From NCBI GenBank assembly GCA_964019425.1, contig OZ025854.1:186001-250000 (forward strand): DNA of 64,000 nucleotides. Reading direction: 5' to 3'. Positions 34,678 through 43,147 of this stretch are shown here, in pieces; the stretch's first letter is position 1, and every line of letters begins with the position of its first letter. Made by a program: the position numbers and the translations under genes. The notes under the pieces are model-generated. The model was not told the DNA's origin. It saw only the letters and a list, made by a program, of their open reading frames with translations, and made no database searches. This DNA is from Flectonema sp. DT1601 (taxonomy: Eukaryota; Euglenozoa; Diplonemea; Diplonemida; Diplonemidae).

Positions 34678-35080
34678 GTTTTTTTTTTTTTTTTTTTTTT
34701 TTTTTTTCCTTCCAACAATTATTTGGTATAAAGTCCCCATAAACATTTGACCAAAAAGTTAAATTATTGTTTTGTCGGACCTCCATCTCACGTTTTACTT
34801 TTTCTCTTTTTTTTTTTTTATATAAAAAATGAAGCAAATCCCTCCATTCATTCATTTCGGACTACTTACATTGAAAGTGTGTGCGTGTTGAGTGAGCTGT
34901 GGTGCCATCAGGCAAAAATAAGGGGAAGGGAAATGGGAAGTGAACAAAAAAAAAATGAAAATTTCATAAAGAAATCCTATCGCGCGGAAAAGATTGTGGG
35001 GTAGCTAAAAGGGGAAGAAAATTGTTATTTAAATCGATATTTGATACAGTCCACGTCGTGGTAATTGATAATCGCCATCT
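30473..35080. other. 4.6-kb gene-free, homopolymer-saturated interval
   Basis: I see no supportable gene. There are dozens of A or T runs of 10-35 bases (for example 33381-33408, 34152-34174, 34664-34707). One non-repetitive island at about 34175-34270 reads DNMREDACTSLTTLIQRALD on the plus strand and ends at a GTAAGC donor-like site; it could be a lost exon. Another unique island at 34470-34630 has no recognised content. Confidence 0.5.
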
Positions 35081-37510
35081 CTATTCCGTTTTCTTTTCTT
35101 CGGTTTCTTCCCCAGCCTGCTTATCAGCTCTCTTCTTTTTGCTTGCAGTCTTTCTCTTCAGGGACTTGTCGGCCTTGGCCCACCAGCGAAGACCTTCGTC
35201 GTCTCCGTACAATTTCGCGAACTGTCCCTTAGTGTAATGGTCACCGTTAACTTCATTAGGGTCTCTTCTAACATCAACTGCGGTGATGGTGAACTTGTCT
35301 CCGGCGGCCTTCAGGTCCTTGTTAATTGAAGCCTTGGTAACGTTCTTACCGTCAATAGCGATAATTCTAAGGTTGGCCTTTACTCCAGCATTGGCAGCAG
35401 CCTTTCCCTCGTCAATCATGACGATAGTGTTATCGCTTCTTCCCCATCCAATCTCACCTTCGGTTCTGTCAATCGTGTATTCGTGCTTTTCTGTTTCAAT
35501 CCTCTTGGTGTCCTTCTTATCACCAGATTTAGCAGCCTTCTTCCAGAAGGCAGCTCCGTCCTTCTTTCCGTACAAGTCAATGAATTCCTGTCTAGTGTAG
35601 GTCTTCTTGCTCTTTGGCTCGTTAGGGTCACTGCGCTTTTCATCCTTCGCTGGCTTGTCAGCTGCTGGTGCAGCCTTCTTCCAGAAGGCAGCTCCGTCCT
35701 TCTTTCCGTACAAGTCAATGAATTCCTGTCTGGTGTAGGTCTTCTTGCTCTTTGGCTCGTTAGGGTCACTGCGCTTTTCATCCTTCGCTGGCTTGTCAGC
35801 TGCTGGTGCAGCCTTCTTCCAGAAGGCAGCTCCGTCCTTCTTTCCGTACAAGTCAATAAATTCCTGTCTAGTGTAGGTCTTCTTGCTCTTTGGCTCGTTA
35901 GGGTCACTGCGCTTGTCGTCCTTCGCTGGCTTGTCAGCTGCTGGTGCAGCCTTCTTCCAGAAGGCAGCTCCGTCCTTCTTTCCGTACAAGTCAATGAATT
36001 CCTGTCTGGTGTAGGTCTTCTTGCTCTTTGGCTCGTTAGGGTCACTGCGCTTATCATCCTTCGCTGGCTTGTCAGCTGCTGGTGCAGCCTTCTTCCAGAA
36101 GGCAGCTCCGTCCTTCTTTCCGTACAAGTCAATGAATTCCTGTCTGGTGTAGGTCTTCTTGCTCTTTGGCTCGTTAGGGTCACTGCGCTTGTCGTCCTTC
36201 GCTGGCTTGTCAGCTGCTGGTGCAGCCTTCTTCCAGAAGGCAGCTCCGTCCTTCTTTCCGTACAAGTCAATAAATTCCTGTCTGGTGTAAGTCTTCTTGC
36301 TCTTTGGCTCGTTAGGGTCACTGCGCTTGTCATCCTTTGCTGGCTTGTCAGCTGCTGGTGCAGCCTTCTTCCAGAAGGCGGCTCCGTCCTTCTTTCCGTA
36401 CAAGTCAATGAATTCCTGTCTGGTGTAAGTCTTCTTGCTCTTTGGCTCGTTAGGGTCACTGCGCTTGTCATCCTTTGCTGGCTTGTCAGCTGCTGGTGCA
36501 GCCTTCTTCCAGAAGGCAGCTCCGTCCTTCTTTCCGTACAAGTCAATGAATTCCTGTCTGGTGTAAGTCTTGTTGCTCTTTGGCTCGTTAGGGTCTCTGC
36601 GTCTGTCATCCTTCACGGCGGCGTTTCCAGCTGCCTTTCCAGCCTTCTTCCAAATGGCAGCTCCCTTGTCACCGTAACATTTCAGGAATTCAGCTCTGGT
36701 GTAGGTTTTCTTGCTTCCAGGCTCGTTAGGATCAACACGCTTCTCTTCTTTAGCGGCAACAGCTTTACCAGCCTTTTTCCACACGGCGGCTCCTTGCTTT
36801 GGCCCGTAGACAGAAAGGAATTCAGATCTTGTGTACATTTTCCCGCTTGATTCAGATGGGTCAGCGCGCTTCTCCTCCTTCTGAGGTCTGCTGTTGTTGC
36901 GACCCTTACCACCACTAAGCCCTCCCGATTTGTTCCACAAATCGGCACCCTTCTGAGGTCCGTAATAGGTAAGGAATTCCCTGCGAGTGTAAGACTTGTT
37001 GTCTCCTTGAGGAGTACGACGCTCTTCGCTACCACGTGGTCCACGGCTGTCACCACGGTTGTCACCACGGTTGTCGCTACGGTCATTCATACGGTTGTTG
37101 CGATCGTTACGTGGGCGGTCCATCGAGGCACCTCTGTTGTAGTGGCTGTTGTTGTTGTTGTTGTTGTTGTTGAAATCTCTGTTGTTACCCCCGACGCGTT
37201 CAGCTGGTTCAATCATAGCTGGCTGGGCGTCAAAACGAACTCCTCTGATGAGAACTTCAGCTACGGCACCGAGTTCAACAGCAGATCCAGGACCTGGTAA
37301 TGCGGTCACAGTACCAACATCGCCCTGGTTAACAACCTGATCACGATCACCAGCTAATTTGGTTAAGGCTCTCACTTTCATACCAACACGGTACTGGTGA
37401 GAAGGTCCGGCTTTTTCCCACAACTTTCTTCCCTCCTGCTGTCCGTAGAAAGTACAGAACTCATCGTAGGTGTACTTCTTGAAATCGTTTGGGTCACTGC
37501 GTCTTTCCAT
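35081..37510 (-). CDS. YG-module repeat protein 1 with SH3-like and PDZ-like domains
   Basis: Single exon, 809 aa, ATG at 37510, 30 nt after acceptor TTAACTTCACAG. It is built from about 13 copies of a module with consensus RxDPxE...YTxxEFxxxYGxxxGxxxWxKA. Order: one module (1-35), an SH3/KOW-like segment (41-103: RVGMKVRALTKL...VRFDAQPAMIEPA), an Asn/Arg/Gly-rich linker (107-165), three diverged modules, eight near-identical 46-aa modules (about 301-668), a PDZ-like domain (672-744: EIGWGRSDNTIVMIDEGKAA, NLRIIAIDGKNV), a last module and a Lys-rich tail. Strongly basic. I do not know a function. The AAG/GCT/CTC-rich codons look unlike the A/T-rich neighbours and suggest high expression (inference). 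Its paralog lies 840 bp away. Confidence 0.8.
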   Translation of the reverse strand: MERRSDPNDFKKYTYDEFCTFYGQQEGRKLWEKAGPSHQYRVGMKVRALTKLAGDRDQVVNQGDVGTVTALPGPGSAVELGAVAEVLIRGVRFDAQPAMIEPAERVGGNNRDFNNNNNNNNSHYNRGASMDRPRNDRNNRMNDRSDNRGDNRGDSRGPRGSEERRTPQGDNKSYTRREFLTYYGPQKGADLWNKSGGLSGGKGRNNSRPQKEEKRADPSESSGKMYTRSEFLSVYGPKQGAAVWKKAGKAVAAKEEKRVDPNEPGSKKTYTRAEFLKCYGDKGAAIWKKAGKAAGNAAVKDDRRRDPNEPKSNKTYTRQEFIDLYGKKDGAAFWKKAAPAADKPAKDDKRSDPNEPKSKKTYTRQEFIDLYGKKDGAAFWKKAAPAADKPAKDDKRSDPNEPKSKKTYTRQEFIDLYGKKDGAAFWKKAAPAADKPAKDDKRSDPNEPKSKKTYTRQEFIDLYGKKDGAAFWKKAAPAADKPAKDDKRSDPNEPKSKKTYTRQEFIDLYGKKDGAAFWKKAAPAADKPAKDDKRSDPNEPKSKKTYTRQEFIDLYGKKDGAAFWKKAAPAADKPAKDEKRSDPNEPKSKKTYTRQEFIDLYGKKDGAAFWKKAAPAADKPAKDEKRSDPNEPKSKKTYTRQEFIDLYGKKDGAAFWKKAAKSGDKKDTKRIETEKHEYTIDRTEGEIGWGRSDNTIVMIDEGKAAANAGVKANLRIIAIDGKNVTKASINKDLKAAGDKFTITAVDVRRDPNEVNGDHYTKGQFAKLYGDDEGLRWWAKADKSLKRKTASKKKRADKQAGEETEEKKTE
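35530..36620 (-). repeat. Coding 138-bp tandem repeat, eight copies
   Basis: CCAGAAGGCAGCTCCGTCC recurs every 138 bp from 35544 through 36510. Copies differ by only a few, mostly synonymous bases (CTAGTG/CTGGTG, AATAAA/AATGAA). Each encodes one 46-aa YG module. Confidence 0.95.
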
Positions 37511-37857
37511 TTTTTGGTGAGTTTTTGTTTAGCGAGTAAACTGTGAAGTTAATAAACAGCGTGAATCATGTCATTAAATTGAATCAATACTCGTGAAGCG
37601 TTCATAATCGAACAGACTAGCTTTGCGTATTATTATTACTATTTTTTTTGAAGGAAGAACTTAAAAGAACTTTTTTTTTTTTTTTTTTTTCTTTTTTTAA
37701 TTGTTATTTATTGAACTCAATTTCATTCATTCTATGAGAAAATAGATTGAACGAGTGTCTCACATTTAAAAAGAAAAAAGAAAACCGAAAGCGTTCGCTT
37801 GCTTAGATTGAAGACACAAAGGCTGTAAGCCATCACACTGCTTAAGTTTATAAAGAA

Positions 37858-37889
<32 letters not shown>

Positions 37890-38350
37890 TATATTGTACT
37901 AGGTTGCCTTTCTCTTGTTTATCTTCCTCACTTCGTCGTTTTTTGTTTTTTTTTTTTTTTGTCTGTTTCTTTTTCCCCAAATTACTCCCATTTGGTAAAC
38001 TGAAGGAGCTACGTCACCCATCACAGGTCTGTATTGTTACCACCAAGAAGATTCTTCTCATTTTCTGTATGAGAAACAGCAAAGCACGTCACATGTCAGT
38101 TTTTGCTAGACGTTGGGGAGAAAAAAAAGAGGGGAGGGAAAAAGAAGAAAAAAATAAAAAGCGTTCGGTTGCGTAAATCATTGAGCACACCTGTGGCTAA
38201 TTTTCGTCCTTTACACTACCCATGGTTAAGTATGCGAGAAAGCATTTTATTGGTTTTTTTTTTTCAATTATTTGCGTAGAAATTAAGCGTGTCTTTTAAT
38301 TTTTTTGTTTTTTTGTATTTCCTTCCATTTTTAATGGTGGGTGGGTGTAC
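37511..38350. other. Intergenic between the two YG-module genes
   Basis: Acceptor AACTTCACAG at 37550-37541 (minus strand), then T-rich runs. No gene and no GTATG donor on the minus strand. Confidence 0.5.
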
Positions 38351-40180
38351 TTATTCGCTTTCCTTTTTGTCCTCTTCTGGTTTTGCTGTTTCCTCTTTCT
38401 TCTCTTCCTCCTTCTTCTCTTCCTCCTTCGTCTCTCCCTCTTTCTTCTCTCCCTCTTTCTTCTCCTCCTCTTTCTTCACCTCTTCTTCTTTCTCTTCCTC
38501 GCTTTCAGTTTTCTCTTTCTTTTCGGATTCCTCCTTAGATTGTTTTGGGCGAGCAGCAGCCTTTTTCCAGGCTAATTTACCCTTCTCAGGTCCGTAAAAC
38601 TTAATGAACTCACCAAAAGTGAAGAGGTGGCCACCATCCTTACGAACGGTGAGGATTCCGACTTTAAGAGTTTTAGATTTGATGAGAGTTGGAATGTTTT
38701 GTTCTGTCGCAGCCTCTCCGTTGATTGATACAATTTTACAAAAACTCTTCAGACCAGCTGCTGCTGCAACACTGTCATCAGAAACCATTACGACAACTGT
38801 TCCAAGACGCCCCCATCCTAATGACTCATCCTCAGTCTCTTTAACAATCTCAACGTACTTTATTTTATCTTTCACCTCACCCGCCTTCTTCCAGAGAGCA
38901 AGTCCCTTCTTTCCATAGAATTCCATAAACTCACTCTTTGTGTATAATTTCTTTCCTTTTTCACTTGGATCACGACGGCGTTCCTGTTTGTTTGGTATGG
39001 CAAGTTCACATCAGTACAATTCTGATAAAAAAAAGAGTCAGTAAGGAATAAAAGGCAGTGTTGCATACAGGCTCAGCACTCTCCCAAAGAGCTTTTCCCT
39101 CGCGCTTTCCATAAAGCTCGTAGAACTCGTTAATGGTGTAGGTTTTCTTGCTTGTTTCCTTCGGATCCGAACGGGTTTCCTGTAAGTGGATGTTTTTATG
39201 TTTTCTTCTGTACAAGGTTTCTTCACAATAAAAAAAAAAAAAAATAATAAAAAAAAACTGAAGAAAAACATACACCAGCCTGCTTCCAGATCGAAAGTCC
39301 CTTTTTCTTCCCATAAAGATCGATAAATTCACTCTGAAGGTATTCATCCTGCTTAATAGGGTCAGTTGGGTCGCGTCTCTTCTCCTGTGTTGCGTAAGTT
39401 GTGGTTGTGGGTTGCAGAACAAGTTTCGACACTCATCGATTTTGATTTTTTAAGTCAAATCAAGAAGTTCTAATAATACTTCACAACACTGCAATAAGTA
39501 ATTTCACATACCCCAGATTCGCTATCTTTAGCCTTTTTCCACTGACTGTTTCCCTTTGCTGGTCCGTAGAGTGCAATAAATTCTTGTTTAGTGTACTTCT
39601 TTTTGCTCTTTGGTTCACCAGGGTCACTACGGTATTCTTCTTTGCGTTCTTCTTTGCGTTCTTCTCTGCCTTGCGGGGCGGACTGTCTCCATAGCTGATT
39701 TGCCTTTTTAGGCCCGTAGCAGTCCACAAATTCCTGCTTTGAATATGTTTTTTTGCTCTTTGGCTCGGAGGGGTCAGACCTGCGCTCTTCTCTGTCACCA
39801 CGTGGAGCTGGCCGGGATCCCTGCTGCGTGTGGTTGTTTGGCCGGCGGCTCGCTGGCTCAATCATGTCGGGCTGTGCGTCGAATCTAACTCCCTCAATTA
39901 AAACCTCAGCCACTGCACCATCATCAATATTCGAGTACGGTCCAGGAAGTTCAGTTACATATCCGATGTCACCCGCATTAACAATCTGACCATTGTCTCC
40001 CTTCAGTTTTGTCAAAGCCCTTACCTTCATACCCCTAGAGTACTCGTGCTGACTTCTCCTGCCCGCTTTTTCCCAAAGTGACAGGCCTTTCTCTCGACCG
40101 TAGTAGTTTATAAACTCATTGTAGGTGTATTGAGATCCATCCCTTGAGACTGGATCCAGGCGTCGTTCCCCGTAACGCAT
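38351..40180 (-). CDS. YG-module repeat protein 2, four exons
   Basis: Exons 40180-39512, 39384-39274, 39179-39069 and 38983-38351, all phase 0, donors GTATGTG, GTATGTT and GTATGC, acceptors AACACAG, TTACAG and AAACAG; 507 aa. Exons 2 and 3 are each exactly 111 nt and encode one 37-aa module, so introns fall between modules. Layout mirrors the paralog: module (YTYNEFINYYGREKGLSLWE), SH3-like segment (GMKVRALTKLKGDNGQIV...GVRFDAQPDMIEP), modules, PDZ-like domain (ESLGWGRLGTVVVMVSDDSV, KIVSINGE), one more module (FTFGEFIKFYGPEKGKLAWK) and a Lys/Glu-rich tail of about 65 aa. ATG is 13 nt after acceptor TTCCTTCAACAG. Function unknown; the shared order implies an ancient duplication and conserved architecture. 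Confidence 0.85.
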
Positions 40181-40399
40181 ATTGTCTTAGTGTCTGTTGA
40201 AGGAAACTTTATCAGCTCGAATCGTATACTTGTGTATATCACTGGTTCCACGTAAAAGTGATAATTTGCTTTCTATGTCTGTACAGTACCTGTATAAATA
40301 ATATAAAGTAATACACAAAGAAGGCAGAACAGAAACTAAGGACATTCATGTGACCCCTAATCTTAGATAGGTTCACGCGCTGGGTAGTGTCAGGTTCTG

Positions 40400-41000
40400 A
40401 CGGGACACCAGCAGGCCATGTCGTTGTCAGAACACCATTGGTCCACTTTGTCAAGTATGATTTGCGCATTTGAAAGAGCTTCTTCTATGTTATGTCCAGA
40501 TACTGCACACGCTGTATCATCCGCATACAGAGCTGACGTCGTTGTTTCTTTTTCCAGTTCCAAAATCTTGCAGAGGTCATCAACGTAGATAAGATAAAGA
40601 AGAGGACCCAGGATCGATCCCTGTGGAACCCCTTAGCCAGAGTACGGAAGTCGCTAAGATAACCATTCGCTTTGACTCTAACCTTCCTGTTTGTAAGAAA
40701 GTCTGTGATCCATCTGATAATAACATTCGGAACACCCATCTTTATTAATTTTAATAACAGTATCTTATGGTTGATCCTGTCAAACGCAGCAGTAAAATCA
40801 AACGATAAGAATACCATGTTTTGTGAGCCAGTGCATGAGTCGGTCATACACGAGCCTCTCTGCAAGTTTCCCAACAACCGAGGTGAGCGTTATTGGTCTG
40901 AAACTCTTTTGCTCATTACGAGGTTTTCCAGCCTTGAACATGGGCTTGATTAATCCTTGTTTCCATTGGTACGGTACTTTGAAGTCGATATTTATTTACA
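40400..41000 (-). pseudogene. Decayed non-LTR reverse transcriptase (jockey/CR1-like) fragment
   Basis: Minus-strand pieces in two frames match reverse transcriptase: PWKQGLIKPMFKAGKPR and SFRPITLTSVVGKLAERLVY, motif A (SFDFTAAFDRINHKILL), then after a one-base frameshift [20 protein letters not shown] and the catalytic LYADDTA at about 40517-40530. About 40-50 residues between the finger and motif A are deleted. The family differs from the LINE at 47.4 kb (FADD, GCVSSPTLFNL). Confidence 0.85.
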
Positions 41001-41579
41001 ACATCTTTCCTTCCCACTCCTAAAGGGAAAATATCCCTCCCTTAACTGAAATGCACTCTGCGAGTTGTATTTCAATTCAGAATGAAGCATTCCGACCCGA
41101 TAGCTATTTCGCATAAATTTACATTTATGTTTTAGACGCTGAAGTATATCGGTACACTTATTTATAATATTTTGTACATATTAATCCCTTAGGAGTTCAA
41201 GGAGTATTAAAGAGTGAAAATATTGATGTTTAAAGAGTATCTGAGATAATTGTTTGGTCTTGATTTAGTGTAGTTTACACCTTAACATAATTTTGTCAGA
41301 CTTTTTCGCCTCTTAATAACAAATAAAATAAGACTTTTCTATACTCAACAGGAGGTCGAGAGTTTGCGTGCCGCGCGTCCCCACATGACCCACTTTAGTC
41401 AACAAGTTTCCCCTCGAACCCCACTTTTGTATGATTCTGTTACTATGATGAAGATAGCAAAGAACTATCTCTCGCTCTTTACAACTTCGAGTAGTCTTTT
41501 TACTCCTCTTATTAAACCCCTTATCCCTACCCTTAATTATATCACCCCTCTTTGTCCTCTAGTCTCAATTCCTCCGACA
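41001..41579. other. Unclassified spacer and 5' flank of the coiled-coil ORF relic
   Basis: 41001-41340 shows nothing I recognise. From about 41490 the sequence matches the upstream flank of the minus-strand ORF at 62804-63337 (GTAGTCTTTTTACTCCTC through CTCAATTCCTCCGACA), so the promoter/leader was duplicated along with the ORF. Confidence 0.55.
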
Positions 41580-42458
41580 ATGCCGCAGAGTGAAGCTCTC
41601 GACCGCACGCCGACCAAGAATTTACGACAAGAGAGTCACGTTATCTCCGTTAAAGAGAATACACCTATTGCGAGACAATGGTGAGGGTAGGATTGACCTA
41701 CTCGAGAACTACTGTCGAGCAGTAGATGACTCTCGAAACAAATGAGAAAGCGGCTAAGCTCTCAGAACAACTATTGGATGCCCAACTTCGCCTCTCGGAG
41801 CTGAATCACCATCAGTGTACAACTCACGCAGAGCAGCTTGAGCAATCCATATAGTTAACAGGATTGGCGAGCGATTTAAATGTTCAACTCACCTTGGCAC
41901 TGTCTCAAATTGCAGCCCTGAAGTTCCAATTAGCTTCCTGGGCAGACCCCGTCTCATCTTCCTACGCAAGTCGGTGCCCAACCCCGTCTCATCTTCCTAC
42001 GCAAACTCAGGAGAGCTGGCTAACTTACGGCAGAGGGTACGAGAAGAGACTGAGAATGCAGAGTTGGAGGCGCAGTTACGTCGCCTGGTTGCGGGAAACG
42101 AAGGCCCCCCGGCTACCGGTGGCGGGGGAGGCGACGACGCACAGCCGGAGATGGGTCCGTTGATGGGAGGATTGTCCTCCATCGACGTAGACGCTTGGTG
42201 GGGCGGAGGGGCGGACGGGAGCACTACAGAGAACTGCTGGAAGCGAAGGCAGGAACGAACCCCCGACCACAGGCACACGAAGCGCAGGCGCGCCTAAGAG
42301 AGCTCGGCATGCTGATGTCGAGATTACCGGCTGTCGAAAGCCTGGAGGACGCGGAACGGCTGCTGGCCGACTTAGCGAACGTGGCTCGTCTGGAAGTGCT
42401 GAGAGAGGGGGTGACGGGAGGCGTGAGGCGATCGGCAGGGTGGAGATTTTTGAGTTGA
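41580..42458 (+). pseudogene. Broken copy of coiled-coil ORF with a GC-rich 3' half
   Basis: Starts MPQSEALDRTPTKNLRQES, almost identical to the intact ORF at 62804-63337, but two 2-base deletions (near 41682 and 41734) and stop mutations break it. After QLASWA it departs from the intact copy: a duplicated 24-bp CCCCGTCTCATCTTCCTACG segment, then a GC-rich (Gly/Arg/Glu) stretch with coiled-coil-like frames (ENAELEAQLRRLVAGNEG; AERLLADLANVARLEVLREG). Likely a structural (gag-like) or host repeat protein relic; no domain recognised. Confidence 0.6.
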
Positions 42459-43147
42459 TCTTGTTTTTATTACAAATAGGGGAGCGGGAGGGATGGAAGG
42501 AATGGAGGAAAAAAAAGAAAAGGTTGATCAATTGGATCTGATCGTCGAGAAGAAGAAATTATTTTAAAGGTTGATCGGTATAGCCGATCGTTGAGAAAAA
42601 TAAACAGATATAAATACAATCAGTTTAATTAAAAAAAAAAAAAAAAAAGATTAACAATCAAGCTGAGCTGATCTTGTTTTTATTTAAAATTAGGGGAGCG
42701 GGAGGGATGGAAGGAATAAAGGAAAAAAAAAAAAAAAGGTCGATCAATTGGATCTGATCGTCGAGAAGAAGAAAACAATTATTTTAAAAAAAATGATCGG
42801 TATAGCCAATCGTTGAGAAAAGAACAGATATAAATACAATCGGTTTTGGTGATCGACGAGTGGAGCGATCACTTGACAAGAAAGAAAAAGAAAGGACCGA
42901 TTAATTGGGGCTTTGGTTGTATTCCCAAGGCATGTTTTTTATTTTTTTTTTTTTTTTTATTATTCATTAACATTATTATTTTTTTTTTTTTTTTTTAAAT
43001 TAATAATCACATTTTGTTCAAAAATATTTCATATTAGAGTAAAAGAAAAAGAAAAAAAGAAATAAGAGAAAAAAAAAAAAAAAAAAACCATTGCTGGCCC
43101 CCTCACCACTCATAGAGGATGAGGAGGCCAGTAAGGCGTCACTCAAA
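42430..43147 (+). repeat. 0.7-kb dispersed repeat, copy 1
   Basis: Two tandem subunits of about 215 bp (GGGGAGCGGGAGGGATGGAA, GATCAATTGGATCTGATCGT, ATCGGTATAGCCGATCG, CAGATATAAATACAATC), then ATTGGGGCTTTGGTTGTATT, A/T runs and CATTGCTGGCCCCCTCACCA. The same order, about 95% alike by eye, recurs at 61880-62611. Confidence 0.9.

Noticed and set aside
35483-36850. 455-aa plus-strand and 397-aa minus-strand frames over the YG-module gene
   Set aside because: Both are shadows produced by the in-phase 138-bp repeat. The 809-aa frame has the conserved module, the SH3-like and PDZ-like domains and a paralog.
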